Positions 1 through 11,866 of a stretch of DNA of 64,000 nucleotides are shown here, in pieces. Source of the stretch: Cymbidium sinense (taxonomy: Eukaryota > Streptophyta > Magnoliopsida > Asparagales > Orchidaceae); NCBI GenBank assembly GCA_021442155.1, contig CM038232.1, positions 63,395,436 through 63,459,435 of the forward strand, in the 5' to 3' direction. Under the pieces are notes generated by a model. That model had not been told where the DNA came from. It saw nothing but the letters and a program-made list of their open reading frames with translations, and searched no databases. A program made the translations under genes and the position numbers. Every line of letters begins with the position of its first letter. Within the stretch, counting starts at the first letter, position 1.

Positions 1-18
1 ATTTCTTTATCTTCTGAC

Positions 19-570
19 TTGCACAATGGGGTTCATCATGAGATGGTTAAAAATTATGATGATGTGATTGGTGATGGGGATATTGAAAGCTTACCTAACA
101 TTATCTCGAATGGCAATGTGCTAGCTCAACCTAACCTATCCCTTTTGCCTAGTGATTCAAGGCATAAGATCTCTAGTGAGAATATGAATGGGATGAAAAC
201 ATTTTCTGAAAATTGCTCTTTGATCCAAGAGCAAAACAGGACAAATGCTGATCCGTTGATCTTGGAAAAAAATCTAACAAATAATCCAGAAAATGAGAAT
301 GAAACAACTCCTCCCTCACCCAACTCTCTGAATGATACACATGCTAACCTAATTACTCATCCGATTTCAGATATGGAAGAAGGGGAAATTACTATCATGA
401 TTCCTTTGATTGATACTGAAACCACTATGAATACCACAAATTACTCACTTTTAGATGGAGACACTTTGGATACTAAAAGAACCTTTCAAACTGCCCCTTA
501 ACAAAAGAAATCCCTCAAAGCTAGAAGCTCCACTCCCATTAGAACCACTAGATCCTCCTCAACCTCACAC
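19..570 (+). pseudogene. LINE ORF1 C-terminal remnant (tentative)
   Basis: An open stretch (19-501) rich in Asn, Ser, Thr and acidic residues, with no domain I recognise. After its stop, the next ~70 bases read in another frame as a basic Ser/Arg/Thr-rich tail (KKSLKARSSTPIRTTRSSS). In plant L1 elements ORF1 sits just upstream of ORF2 and often ends in a low-complexity basic tail. Position directly before the endonuclease at 645 is the main reason for the call. The zinc-knuckle part of ORF1 would lie left of the window. Confidence 0.4.
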
Positions 571-644
571 TTATAATTACTCTTTCTATATCTTCTTCTT
601 GATCTTTATATTTCCATTCATCCTTTAATTCTAATCTCATTGAT

Positions 645-1275
645 ATGCTTAATTTTATTATTTGGAATATTTGTGGCATTGGGACTCTTACTGTCCGTAA
701 CTGGGTTAGAAGCCTTTGTTGCATGCATAAAATATCCCTCCTTGTTATTATTGAACCTATTATTCACTCTTCTAAGATTGCTTCTCTTGCTAGAGCACTA
801 GGATTTCAAAATTACTTCTATAATATTAGCAATAAAATTTGGTATTTTTATAATTCATTAATCAATCTCACTATCCTTGAAGATCATCAACAACTAATTA
901 ATTCCCAAATCTCTTTAAGCGTTGGGCTCTTTATCTATGCATCATGCAAGAAAGTAGGAACATCCGGAATAATTTAAGATCATTTGCCTCCTCTGTTAAT
1001 AAACCCTGGTTGGTTGGAGGTGATTTCAACACTATTCTTACATCTTCGGAAAGAAGGGGTGGTTCCTCTGCTAACATTCATTCAATGGAAGATTTCTCTA
1101 ACATGATTCTTGATTGTAATTTGACTGATATTGGCTTTTCAGGCTTTAATTACATGTGGAACAACACTAAACTTTGGCAGCGCCTAGATCGTACCTTTTT
1201 TAACTCCCTTTGGATTGATTAATGGCCTAATACCTCCGTTGAGCACTTGAGTAGAACCTTATCTGATCACGCTTC
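645..1275 (+). pseudogene. LINE ORF2 apurinic endonuclease domain, broken
   Basis: The endonuclease of L1-type LINEs nicks target DNA to prime reverse transcription. The ATG at 645 opens a reading with IIWNICGIG (the usual N-terminal NxRGxG-type motif, Arg replaced by Cys) and LLVIIEP, which supplies the catalytic Glu. After a frame change near 940 come WLVGGDFNTIL (1007 on) and NYMWNN...LWQRLDRTF. The domain closes with LSDHASLL, carrying the SDH catalytic His at 1268-1270. A stop at 1220 separates the last two blocks. The protein cannot be active because of frameshifts and stops. Confidence 0.88.
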
Positions 1276-1329
1276 GCTCTTAATTTCTGTGAAAAACTCT
1301 CCCACCGACCCTTACCTACTCCTTTTAGA

Positions 1330-3190
1330 TTCCAAAATATGTGGATTCAACATAATGATTTCATGAATGTTGTCTCTATAAATTGGATGGCCCCCATTCA
1401 TCCTGATAATTCCATTAAGGGTATGATTCGATTTTGGCTTAAACTTAAAAGACTCAAACAAACTCTTAGTTGGTGGAATAAACATCATTTTAAAAACCTT
1501 TTCGCTAATCTAAAAAATATGGAACAACTGGTTTGCTCTCTTGAAGAAGCTGTCATAACAGATCCTAACAAACGTGAAGAACTCAATGAAGGGGATAACT
1601 TAACTAAGTATCGAATATGGAGGAAACTTATTGTCAAAAAAAGATTATTGTTGATGACTAATATAAAGTATTTCACGCTCTTTTCAAAAAAGGAAAGTCC
1701 TTTAAAAAATAAAAAATGATAATGGTAGTGGATCATCGATATCATCGATATTAAAGAATTGTCATCATTTTGAAAATCTTTTAAACAACAACACTCCTAT
1801 CTCCAATCCTCATTGATCTATGATTTCTAATCAAAATAGCTTACTTATCTACCAACGAATCGAGATTAGTAATATTCGAAAGATGAACTTGGATTACGGC
1901 CCCGATGGATTTACAACTCAATTCTTTCAACATTCGCGCCTATTCTTATCTTGTTGATGTTGTTATTGATTGATGGCACCCTCTTCCTAGATCTTTTTCT
2001 AGTACTTCCATCGTTCTTATCCCTAAAAATAATAACCCGAAAACTTGGAATGACTTTAGACTGATCAATCTTTGCACCTTCTTTAATAAACTAATTGCTA
2101 AACCAATCACAAATAGAATCAGCTCGCTGCTGCCTATTATTATTTCCCCCAACCAAATCGGCTTTATTAAAGGAAGAGCTATATCTGATAATATACTTCT
2201 AGCACAAGAAATGATTCATGATATTGATGTTCCTATCAGAGGTGGTAACATTGTCTTCAAACTTGATATTACTAAAGCTTTTGATAACCTATCTTGGGAT
2301 TTCCTTTTAAAATCCTTCATCTATTTGGTTTTTCAAATACTTTTATTCATCATTAAAAATTGTGTCACTAATGCTTGGTTCTCTGTTATCATTAATGGTG
2401 AGTCTACAGGCTTCTTCCCCTCTAACCATGGCTTGAGACAAGGAGACCCCCTATCACCCTCGCTTTTTATTATTGCTGTTGAATATTTATCCGAGGAATG
2501 ATTTATTCTACAATAAGCCTAGTATTTTATAAAACTCATGGTGGTATTCCTGTTACTCATCTTAATTTTGCTGACGATTTTATCATCTTTTGTAATGCTT
2601 CTATCTCACACAAAAATTATTACAAAATTCCTTAATAAATTTGGCAAGGAAAGTGGCCTTTTTCTTAATAAAGGTAAATGGTGCTTCATAACTTTTTCTA
2701 AAATCTCTAGTAATAGGATTAACTATATTTTGAGGATCACTACTTTTCAGCAACATCAACTTCCTATTAAATATCTTGGAGCCTCACTTTCAAAGGTCAT
2801 AAAAGATCACATCTTTTTGATGAATTAATCCAAAAAATATCAAATCATATTTCTGCTTGGGAATATCACGTACTCTCTTTTGGTGGTAGTTTACATAAGA
2901 GAACTCTCTCTATGCCTCCTCAGATCTCATTCAAACCATTGTAGCCAACCAATTTTATCATCAGGATTGAGCTTATTAACAAATTCTTACGGGTTCTAAC
3001 ACCTCCTCAAAAAAAATACACTGGTCCTCTTGGCACAAAAGCTATGGCAGCTTCGAGGAAGGTGGTCTTGATTGCAAGCCTATTAGGGATACCATCACTG
3101 CTTTTTCCTACAAGTTTGGTGGAATTTTAGAAGTAACAATAGCCTTTGGGCTAACTTCATGATCAAAATATGCAAAGCACCCTCTTAATT
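1330..3190 (+). pseudogene. LINE ORF2 linker and reverse transcriptase, broken
   Basis: The linker (1339-1719) has the typical WWNKHHFKNLF and Glu/Lys-rich reading. RT then runs through LIPKNNNPKTWNDFRLINL (from about 2010), IGFIKGRAISDNILLAQE (2158 on), KLDITKAFDNLSWDF (2257 on), GLRQGDPLSPSLF (2430 on), NFADDFIIFCN (2564 on) and LPIKYLGASL near 2760. Past the RT, WEYHVLSFGGSLHKR and WSSWHKSYGSFEEGGLDCK (to about 3190) match the conserved C-terminal extension of plant LINE ORF2. Both catalytic Asp residues of FADD survive. Frame changes near 1720-1890 and 2495-2540, plus several stops, inactivate it. Confidence 0.92.
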
Positions 3191-3217
3191 GCTTCTACAA
3201 ACTGAGAGATTCTCCTA

Positions 3218-3361
3218 TTTGGGTCATTGGAAAGCAAATAGAGTGAAGAAGCCATACAGAAAATGATTTAGGAAAATTGAGCTCAATATTAGAATGACAT
3301 ATCAGAATAGCGGAAATTTTAAAGTGCGTATACCTCTAATTTTGGTCCCGATCAATTTTAA
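3218..3361. repeat. Dispersed repeat, copy 1 (partner at 63868)
   Basis: About 143 bases here match 63868-64000 in the same orientation with few differences. Both start at CATTGGAAAGCAAATAG and include TTTGGTCCCGATCA near the end. The second copy runs off the window, so the full length is unknown. Here it abuts the broken LINE. Confidence 0.8.
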
Positions 3362-3610
3362 TAAGGTCCTCACACTTAAAGTCCTAGGCAAATAAGTTAC
3401 ATTATAAAAAAATTATAGATTTTTAGCTGCATTTTCAACGAACTTTTTCATTGGAAATTATCAGCTAATTTAGTGATGGACTTTTTAATTGAAAATATTT
3501 TTGACAGAAGTACCCACTGTGGAGGACATTGTGGTCAAATCACTTAAACTCGTCTAATTTTTCAGCGGAATAAACCATTAAAACAATGTATGGTGGATTT
3601 TCTAGCATAA

Positions 3611-3664
3611 CCCCCCCCCCCCCCCCCCTCACACAAAACCTCATTCTCTCTCTCTCTCTCTCTC
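3611..3664. repeat. Poly-C run followed by CT microsatellite
   Basis: Eighteen consecutive C residues (3611-3628), a short spacer, then a (TC)n run ending at 3664. It is the only long C run in the window. The complementary strand is an uninterrupted G run. Confidence 0.95.
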
Positions 3665-4127
3665 AGCAAACGATGTGAAATAAACTAGGGCTCACCGATT
3701 ATCAATTGAAATGCATCAATTTGTGAATTAGGTTAAATCTTGTTCTCTTACTTGCATAGCTATTTTTTAAGATTTCATCCATTCATTTGTGAGAAAAATT
3801 GCTTTAATATTATGAGGGACTTTTGTTATTTTTAGGTTAAATCTTGTCCAAATTCATTTGTAATTAGTTAATCTTAATTTAAAATGTCTATTTGTGTGTA
3901 GATCTATAATTATAAATGTTAGGTTTTATATTCTTTTTATAAATTTTATTTTGAGATTTTTTGGTTATGTATTTTCTAATTAATTTAATGTGTCGAATTA
4001 CTAATTATATAATTAACAAAATTTTAATGAATCTATAGAAAGTTTACTATGTGTGTCATGTTTAATTCTGTAAAAAAATGAATTTTGGGATTATAGGCTA
4101 CTACGATTAACAACCTAGAAGACGTTT
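3665..4127. other. AT-rich stretch, no gene seen
   Basis: No open frame of note and no recognised repeat. The start (AAACTAGGGCTCACCGATT) after a CT tract resembles a plant 5' leader, but nothing downstream supports a gene. Confidence 0.4.
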
Positions 4128-6560
4128 GTTGACCTCACTTTTGGAGTGAGCTCTCAACTTCCCTAACATAGATCTAGGACTCTCATAGACACTAAGAGTT
4201 TCTTAGTCTTAAGACACTTCTAGTGATTAGGTGAACACTTAACCTAACCCTAAAGACTTAGAAGAGTTAGTCATAGAGATAGGTTGTGCTTTAGGGATCT
4301 AGAAAAACTTCCTTACCCTATAGCCCAAACCAAATCCTTGCTTCCTTCATCCAAATCAAATCTCAAAATCAAATTCAAATTTCAAAATCAAATCCAACTA
4401 TCAAATAATTCAATCCCATGATCAAATCCAAACTCAACCATGTGTCCTACTTAAGCCCTTTCGACCTACCTCCATAAGCTTGGTCAAAATTGCTTCCAAA
4501 TCACTACAAACTCGAGTGATTTTCTCATGAATCATTTATGTCTTCATTTGTATTCTAAAATATAAATGAAATATAAATCCAAATGGGCAAAACTAAATCC
4601 AAATTCAAACCAAAAATCCAATTTATACCAATTGAACCAATTCCTTGACCTTGGTCAAATCCTATACAAATCAACTCAAAACCCATGAATTTATTCATGA
4701 TTCAATCACTCCTTCCATCATTATTCCAAATATAAATATAAACTATAATTATCAAACCAAATCCAAGTTGACTCAAGTCAAACCCAACCTAGCCCAAACT
4801 CATTTGAACCTAAACTAATTGCAATTGATTTTATATGTCAATCTTAAATCCATATATAAACTCAACTAAATCAAACTCAACTCAAAAATCAAGCCAACTA
4901 AGCCCAATTGGCTCACTTGACCCAAAGTGGCTAATTTGACCTACAATAAACAAAATCTAATTCAATTCAAATCAAAGTGAATTAAGCTAATCCAAACTTC
5001 ATGTCATGATTGTTGATCATTCTAAGTTAATCAATTGTCATGAATTGGGTCAAACCAAGTCAACCTAGCCCATTGACTAAATCAACCTATTAACCCATAT
5101 GAACCGAAACTAGCCAAATTGCAACCTAAACCAAATTGATTGCAACCAATGGCTCAAGTTCACTCCAAATTGATTATTGAACTTTACCAAGGCCTCAATT
5201 GAGCCTAATTTGACCAATTGGTCAACCTAACCCAACTTAGCCCAATTTGACCTTAAGGGTCAAATCAACCTAAAACCCAATCAAATCCAAAGTAAACTTA
5301 ATCAAAGCCTATAATATATTCCAAATGATCAACCAAACCCAAACTAAGTCATGATTCAAGCCAATTTAGTTAACTGGGTCAAATTGGTCAACTTAGCCCA
5401 AATTGACCTAAATGATCTAATTGGCAAAAATCCAAATTAAATCTAAATTAAACCAAATTGATTGAAACCAATTGAAGAAATATACTTCAAATGATCATTT
5501 AAACTTGACTCAACTCTTTGTTTGACCCAATTTGACCAATTGGTCAACCTAACCTATTTTAACCCAATTTGACCCAAATTAAACCAAATGACATGAAATT
5601 TGGTCAAACTCACCTTGGACTCATTTTAAATCTGTTCAAATCAAATCCAATATCAAATGACCACTTTACCCTTTGGTCAAGGGCATCCCATGAGAAAAGA
5701 CACTTGCCCAAGTGGTCATTTCTCTTCCTTGGCCACTTGACACTCATCCATTAGTCCATATAGGCACCAAGGACACTGATTATCTAACCCAAGAGGTGAT
5801 TGGATAGCCATGACTCATGGAGAGGTGAATTCACCTCACCTCTCCCATTGGAACACTTGGCATGAATGACTCCCACCTCCTCTTGCTAAGACACCCATTT
5901 GTCCTTCATGGCAGCCATTGTCCATGCCTTAGACAATCAAAATGAGCCACCTAGGATGATTCCCATTCATTCCCAACCACCCAAGCCAAATGATAACCAT
6001 TTGGAGCCAAAAATCAAACAAAAAGATGGATTTTCGGCCAAAATCAAACACAAGGTATTAGAGGCTGAAGAACTCCTCCTCCCACTCTCTTTTCCATCTC
6101 TTAAAGATCCCAAACTAACCACCAATCATTTCCACTTGATTTTGAGGTAAAAAATACCAAAAAATAAGTGAATTTCATCAAGAAAGTAGCTGGGATTGGA
6201 GAAGGCATCGTTCCGAAGAAAGGCAAGAGGTCTAGGCTCATTTAAGGCTTCTTCCCCCACTCAAAAGCATGTTTAGATCACCACCACCACTGAAAATCAT
6301 CCTCGGTGAGGTAATCTTTAAAAAGTCGCAACCGGCCTTAGGATTTATTACTTTTTGTAACGATTTTCTTGCAATTTTAAAAATTTACCTTAGATGAACC
6401 TCACATTTTTTTTTCCATCTTATTTGATCCCAATACGAATAGAATATTTTTGGCGAAGATCAATGTGAAAACGAGCCCAATCGGACCTCTTTTCGCATTT
6501 TTTTTGTATTTTTCCCGTCGATTTCGCCAGTCGGAGAGCAGCAGTCATCTGATCCCACAT
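4128..6560 (-). mobile_element. LTR-element internal DNA: GGTCAA-rich block and leader, minus orientation
   Basis: From 4128 (GTTGACCTCACTTTTGGAG) to about 5600 the sequence is a degenerate low-complexity block dominated by TTTGACC, CAATTGGTCAA and CCCAATTTG. It is the reverse complement in style and order of blocks at 22896-24038 and 51300-53130, and matches 33027-35220 directly, including the opening GACCTCACTTTT motif. From 5680 to 6540 comes a less AT-rich leader resembling, in reverse, 21781-22895. No gag or pol is readable. By comparison with the copy at 33027 I infer internal noncoding DNA of an LTR element. The 83-codon frame at 5899-6150 is not recognised. Confidence 0.6.
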
Positions 6561-6577
6561 TTAAAGGATCAAACATG

Positions 6578-7159
6578 AGACCTCATGTGACCTCCAAGAT
6601 ATCTCTTGCTTGGGAAGCTTTGCTAGTATATTCTTCAAGTATGTTGTACCATTGCAAGAAATAGAACAATAAAATTGGGAGAGGATAGGCAAAAACAGAA
6701 AAGAGAACTGAGAACTCAAGTGAGCCGCACTAAAATTATGTGATGCAATTCTCAATATCTTGGCTTTCTAATTTGATCTTAAAAGAACTGATCTTGTGTT
6801 TCTCATTATATAAAAAGTTTTCCCAAATATATGGCTCGTCTTTCTTTCTTTTGTGAGGGAAAGATATTGAGAGATGAATGGTTGTAAATAAGGTCGTGAG
6901 GCAAAATCCATGCATTGAAACAAAGTTAAAAGAAGAAAGGGAAATGCATGTGAGCAGTATAATCTTTTGCTCACAACAAATGCAACCATTTTTGTCATTC
7001 ACAACTTAAACTTTCTTCTTCCAACATTGCTTTCATGCATGGATTTTGCCTCACGACGACATCTATAGAAATTTATGCCTCTCTTACTGAAGAAAGAAGT
7101 GCCTTTGTTAAGCAAAATGGAGTCGGAGCCATAGGATCGATTCAGGATAACTAATATTT
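6578..7159. repeat. Repeat R1, copy 1 (uninterrupted)
   Basis: Starts AGACCTCATGTGACCTCC and ends ATAACTAATATTT. The second copy is 27784-29940, where a MULE interrupts it, and its last ~200 bases recur at 41349-41572. This copy keeps the unfilled target of that MULE near 6743 (GATGCAATT here against GATGCGATT there). Short minus-strand frames at 6736-7002 have a relative in copy 2 but match no family I know. Confidence 0.88.
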
Positions 7160-7170
7160 AGGCCAAGAAA

Positions 7171-7254
7171 GGCAAATTTTTTAAAATAAGCATGATTAAA
7201 GCCTTAATTAGTGGATTAGGCACATTTTTAAAAAAATTTAAAATAGACACGCGC
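7171..7254. repeat. MULE left terminal inverted repeat
   Basis: Pairs with 9281-9364 in reverse complement over 84 bases, roughly three quarters identical by eye. Both end in GCGC on the inner side. Confidence 0.88.
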
Positions 7255-8281
7255 TTTAATGGCGATGATGGATCAGATATACCGCCTCGCTTTAACGGGC
7301 GACGGCTCATAAATATTTCTTTTAAAAAAAAGTTAACCGAGAGAGAGCGACATCCGATCTCGGCGCTTTCTCCTCTAGGGGATTTAAGCACGGCCCGCCT
7401 TACTGGCCACTTTTACTACGATCTTTTGGCCGTCCCCCCCCAATGCCACCCCTCAAAAATGGATCCAACCATCTTTTGTGGGAAAGAAGGTATATTTTGC
7501 CTTTTTTTTTTTAAAAATGAGTAAGTAATATGTGAATGTGACATGTATATGTTGTACTTTATGATGTTTGTAGGCAAACTTAATGTGGATTTGGAGTGTG
7601 TAGCAAATTTGGGTTTTCTTTAGGTATAGTGTGACGTGCTTTTCTTTGTGAATGTGATATGCTTTTCTTTAGGTATAGTGTTTGTGTAGTAAATTTGTTA
7701 TGTTATTTATCATGGAGAATGGAGAAAGTGTATCAAATAGGGAGAATGAAGAAAGTGTATCAATTAGGTATAGTGTTTGTGGATGATATGCTTTTCCTTA
7801 TGTTATTTACCATGGAGAATGGAGAAAGTGTATCAAATAGGGAGATTCAAATATGAAGAAGAAATCATAGCTATGTGTACTAAAGTTTGGATTTGTAGTC
7901 TTGATTATTCTTAATATTCTTCTACATTTATAAATTACTGATGTTCTCTCTTTCTCAAATGAATAGTTATGTGTGCTAAACTCGGATTTGAAGAATGTAA
8001 GTTTAAAATATTTATTTTTGTTGTGATTTCTTATGTTTAAAATATATAATTGGAAATTGAATTAACAATGTGAAGCTTGTGTAGAACCTAAAAAGTCACT
8101 TTTTAAATAGAATGTGACGCAAGTGAGATTTTGTTTATCTTCCTATTTTTGAGATAAGTATGGGAGAAGCATAATTTTTCTATCAGTAGACTTAACTGTT
8201 TTGGGTCATCTTTAAGAAGTATAATTTTCCAATCATTTCGTAAGTCAGATCTTTGATTTCTTTGATTTTTTTGTTCGTGAG

Positions 8282-8751
8282 ATGAAGATTAATTTAGATA
8301 ATTTAAACAGGTCTGCTCTTCAGCATTCCTGCCTCCGATACACATTTGATTCGAATATGAGTTCAGACACAGTATGTTTAGTGCTATATTATGGCCAACT
8401 TACTGTTAGTGACGATTTCTTCCCTACGTATAGTGGCGGAAAAAATCATCTAATATTAATTTCGTTGGCTGATTTTAAAAATACAAAATCATGCAATCAC
8501 TAAAGTTGATTCGACATGGTTCAGGATTAATCTCATATGTAGGTTTCCTGTTGGTGCCAGTTTCATTGCTACACCATTAAATGATGACGAAGTTTGTGAG
8601 TCGGCCATCAATGCAGCAAGTGTACAACTGTTGTAAAATTGAATTGAAACCATTAGATGATACCGAAGCCCATAATTATACTGAAGATGAATTTCAACCT
8701 ATCGAAACTTTCCAACACCATATACCGCCACAGGAACCATATCATTGGTAA
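8282..8751 (+). pseudogene. MULE transposase N-terminal fragment
   Basis: Three consecutive readings joined by two frame changes: 8282-8503, then VDSTWFRINLICRFP... to a stop at about 8636, then IELKPLDDTEAHNYTEDEF... to a stop at about 8754. The first contains VCLVLYYGQL and YSGGKNHLILISLADF. This resembles the N-terminal domain of plant MuDR-type transposases, where a VxxYYGG-like strand and a YxGG segment precede a loop and an xxIxCRYP-like strand. An acidic Pro-containing linker follows, as in those proteins. The catalytic DDE domain, zinc knuckle and SWIM finger are absent. Its position inside a MULE with intact ends supports the assignment. Confidence 0.6.
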
Positions 8752-9280
8752 GTTGTTTGAACTGCTTATCTGAGTTCATTTTTTCATCTTAACCTTATAC
8801 ACTACATTCAAATGCGCAAAGACGATGATGTAGACGATCATCTCCTATTCATGATCCTCATATGGCCTCAACCAACTTAAACTAGGAATCAGGATCGTTG
8901 CTTCTCCGTAAACCGGGATGAGGGCTATAACAAACAAGTGCAGTGATGACAAATAAGGTGAATGAGAGAACAACATAAGTATTTTTTCTGCGAAGTATCA
9001 AATATATATTTTTGATATTGAACTATCCTTTTTTAAAAATTTTGGAGAATTAGATAAGTTTAAGTAAAAATATTTTACATAAGTAAATATCTAACTTTAG
9101 ATGTTAGATATGTAAATACATAAGAATGTGTGTGATATGCATGTAAATTCCTTTTTTTAAAAAAAAATATTTTACGCTGTGATGTTACTTATGTAAATAT
9201 ATAAGAATTGTGTGATATGTATGTAAGTTTTACTTTTTTTAAAAAAAATTATTTTTCAGCACAAGTGGTCCGTTAAATGG

Positions 9281-9364
9281 GCGCCTGTGCCTATTTTGAA
9301 AAAAAAATTTTAAGCCTATTTCGCTAATTACGATTTAAAAGGTGCTTAGTTTAAAAATTTTGCC
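9281..9364. repeat. MULE right terminal inverted repeat
   Basis: Reverse complement of 7171-7254. The same terminal sequence ends the elements at 26181 and 29522, which defines one MULE family in this window. Confidence 0.88.
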
Positions 9365-9373
9365 GCCAAGAAA

Positions 9374-10390
9374 TACAAAATTAGTTCTTTTTAGATAAAT
9401 TTAGAAGGCGTTGATACAAAAGGATCGTATCACATAATCCCGATGCGTTCACGTAAGTTCTCTATTCTCTTCTCTTCTTATACCTATTTTCTCCTCCTTT
9501 CATTTGTTCTACTTCTTGCAATGGAGAAACATAGTCACGAAATATGTGTGTGAACTCTTCAAACTGACATAAGTCTCATGTTTTGCTGAGCTCTCTCATG
9601 GAGGATGAACAGTCTATAACGAGATATGACATCTTAATCAGATTGAAGATTAGCTAAGTGATAATAAATTCTTCTATATTTTTCACAACTTTTTTAAACT
9701 GATTCTATTTTTTAAAATATTTTGTCCTTCGTGTGATTGGCAGCCACAAAAGATGGTAAAATTAGGACTCAATTCTCTCTGATCATTATCTTATGGAATA
9801 GAATCTGAATCTAATAGACAATTACTTGGTGTATAAATAATTTTCTTATTATTTTGTTTAATATAATTATCATATTTTTATTAATACTTTCTTGTTATTT
9901 CGTATAAATTTTTTGTGATTGAAACTTACTTTTTATAGCTATATCGGCTTGAGCTTAATAATTTTAAGAAAGTTATTCTTTAATTTTTTTATTTTTTTTA
10001 AAATTTGTTTAATGATGCCCTTATTACCTTTGAAGAAATTATTTTTTTATAAAAACTTTACAATTGTGTTTATAAAAAATAACATCAATTGCCCTGAACA
10101 AATCCTTTCTTTAATTTATCTAAATATCTCTGATTCTTAATATTATAAAAAAAACCCATGATACATAAGATAAATATAACCTTTACATTTTTGTCTAAGA
10201 GACTGTAACTTCTTTTCATTTTTGTCTAAGAATCGATCACAATCAAATTTTTATCTTTTAGCCAAGTCTAATTGGCTCTATCTCGTACATAGAAAGTGTC
10301 TTGTGCTTGATGGAAAAATCACTTAACAAAATGATAATGAGTACACCTTATTATCAATATCTTCATAAACCATAAAAGGAGAAGCATACC
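9374..10390. other. AT-rich stretch, no gene seen
   Basis: T-rich and A-rich DNA following the MULE target duplication. The 73-codon frame at 9919-10140 is Leu/Phe/Ile-rich, as expected by chance in such DNA. No repeat partner was found in the window. Confidence 0.4.
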
Positions 10391-10530
10391 ACATGAGATT
10401 CTAATGAGTTTATCAATAGTTATACTAACACCCAACTATAAGAAGCATTTGCTCTTTATTGCGTACTTTAAAAAGCTTCTGAACAAGATAGTGCTTCCTC
10501 AAAGGAACAATCACGAATTCAATAATGCAA
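10391..10530 (+). pseudogene. Coding-like remnant, family P, copy 1
   Basis: This stretch matches 11867-12008 (direct) and, in part, the reverse complement of 10788-10854. In one frame it reads YKKHLLFIAYFKKLLNKIV. The related frames read YKHHLLFIAYLEKLLNKIA (11.9 kb) and YKHHFLLKANFKMHLNKIA (minus strand). The frame is kept while bases differ, which points to a former coding exon. The start MAEYKHHFLL of the minus copy loosely recalls N-termini of plant stress-response A/B-barrel (Dabb) proteins. That resemblance is weak and from memory. Confidence 0.4.
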
Positions 10531-10599
10531 AAAATAATCTAAAAATGATGATGAGTTAAACCATGTGGAAAGTAATCATTGAAAAAATCTATATTAAAA

Positions 10600-10854
10600 T
10601 TAATTTTTATTCAGTTTGAAGTGATCATCAATGCTATATTGGAAAATAATGAAGCAGATGAACAATATAAGAATGATGATTAGAGATATGAGCAATACAA
10701 TAAGAATTATTTTTGGGCAAACTGCAGCATAGAATTTATTGACAAATTTGATTTTTATTATGTTTAACCCTAAACTAACCTTTTTGGGAGCTATCTTGTT
10801 CAGATGCATCTTGAAGTTCGCCTTCAAAAGAAAATGATGCTTATACTCAGCCAT
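10600..10854 (-). pseudogene. Coding-like remnant, family P, inverted copy with ATG
   Basis: An 84-codon frame on the minus strand beginning MAEYKHHFLLKANFKMHLNK. The first ~25 codons match the two plus-strand remnants at 10438 and 11920. The rest turns into a hydrophobic Ile/Leu run typical of AT-rich chance reading, so only the first ~70 bases (10788-10854) are supported. The family could be a Dabb-type stress protein, but the diagnostic central strand (KSFxWG-like) is not seen in this copy. Confidence 0.35.
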
Positions 10855-11866
10855 TGCTAGAAATAATGTGGGACTTATTACAATCTCTTTTGATATGGAT
10901 CAGTACGTATGTTCCTTTTATAGTTTATATATTAACATATTGATAGTTGGGTCCATTCATGATCTTTCCAAAGTGACTTTTTCTATGAAATGGTGTTCTG
11001 CAAAAGGTAATTAATAATAAGGTTTGTTTAAAATTATTTAAAAGGACTAATTATTTAAAATCCCTTAAAAGGATCATTTTGATTAACTTTTGCACCTCAT
11101 AGAATATCAATTTCCTAAAAAACAATTACTTAATAAAAGATTAATACATAAATCTCTCTAGCATACTCGTAATGATCGCTACTATAATGTTGGCATCTAC
11201 TTGTAATTATTTGTTTTGAATTTGGTAAGACCAATATTTTATTCTAAATTTATTAGTTTTTGTTAAATGTATAGAGTTGATTTTATGTTTAATTTGTTTA
11301 CTATTTTTTTTTTTGTGATTTTGTTTTGTAGAAATTTGTCATATGTTCATATTAATCTTAATGTATTTACATTAAATTTTTATTTATTTTATGTTCAATT
11401 AACAACCCATCTTCATTGTATTATAGAGCATTTTTTTTACTTTATTTCAAGCATTATTTTTTAATATATTATTCTGAGCAACATAGGTATTAAAATAGCA
11501 GGTTTCTTATTATACTTGCCTTCCTTTAGAAATTAACACATCTTTGTAAGAAAAGTTTTCTCACTCTTTATTTGTGTATATTATCTTTTTTGGGTAAGGC
11601 TCATGTTGACTAAAAGTGGCTGATTTCAATTAAAACCCTAATATTATTTCTAATATTGAATATATCTTCTTTTATTGTATTGTTTTGCAATGTAAATTAA
11701 ATATGTTAATGTTTCGATGATATGAAAACTATTTTGTATTTGTGAACATTAAGAATAATTTCTTTCAAATAAACATTGAGTAAATCTTTTGATAGTTCTA
11801 CTTCAATATCATGTGACCTACATCATAGTGGTTTTAAGTTTGGTCATAATAATAACATTGCATATC
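10855..11866. other. AT-rich stretch, no gene seen
   Basis: Long T and A runs with no repeat partner found in the window. The 65-codon frame at 11267-11464 is Phe/Tyr/Leu-rich and expected from base composition. Confidence 0.4.

Larger units (their letters stand above)
1..3190 (+). mobile_element. Degenerate L1-clade LINE retrotransposon
   Basis: A non-LTR retrotransposon relic that runs off the left edge. In order it shows a possible ORF1 tail, an AP-type endonuclease, a linker, a reverse transcriptase and the conserved post-RT region. These lie in at least four changes of frame with stops, so it is dead. Seen directly: GGDFN at 1016-1030, SDH at 1262-1270, GLRQGDP at 2430-2450 and the catalytic FADD at 2567-2578. 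The order and motifs match plant L1-type ORF2. The zinc-knuckle end, 3' UTR and poly(A) tail are missing. A different repeat begins at 3218, so the 3' end was probably lost or replaced. Confidence 0.93.
7171..9364. mobile_element. Mutator-like element (MULE), 2194 bp, with 9-bp target duplication
   Basis: The element is bounded by direct 9-bp repeats GCCAAGAAA at 7162-7170 and 9365-9373. It opens GGCAAATTTTTTAAAAT and closes AAAATTTTGCC. Its terminal inverted repeats are about 84 bp (7171-7254 and 9281-9364). A 9-bp duplication with long inverted repeats is the hallmark of the Mutator superfamily. Internally it keeps a transposase fragment (8282-8751) but is far too short for a complete one, so it is a non-autonomous deletion derivative. 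The subterminal region 9046-9364 recurs at 25790-26181. Confidence 0.93.
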
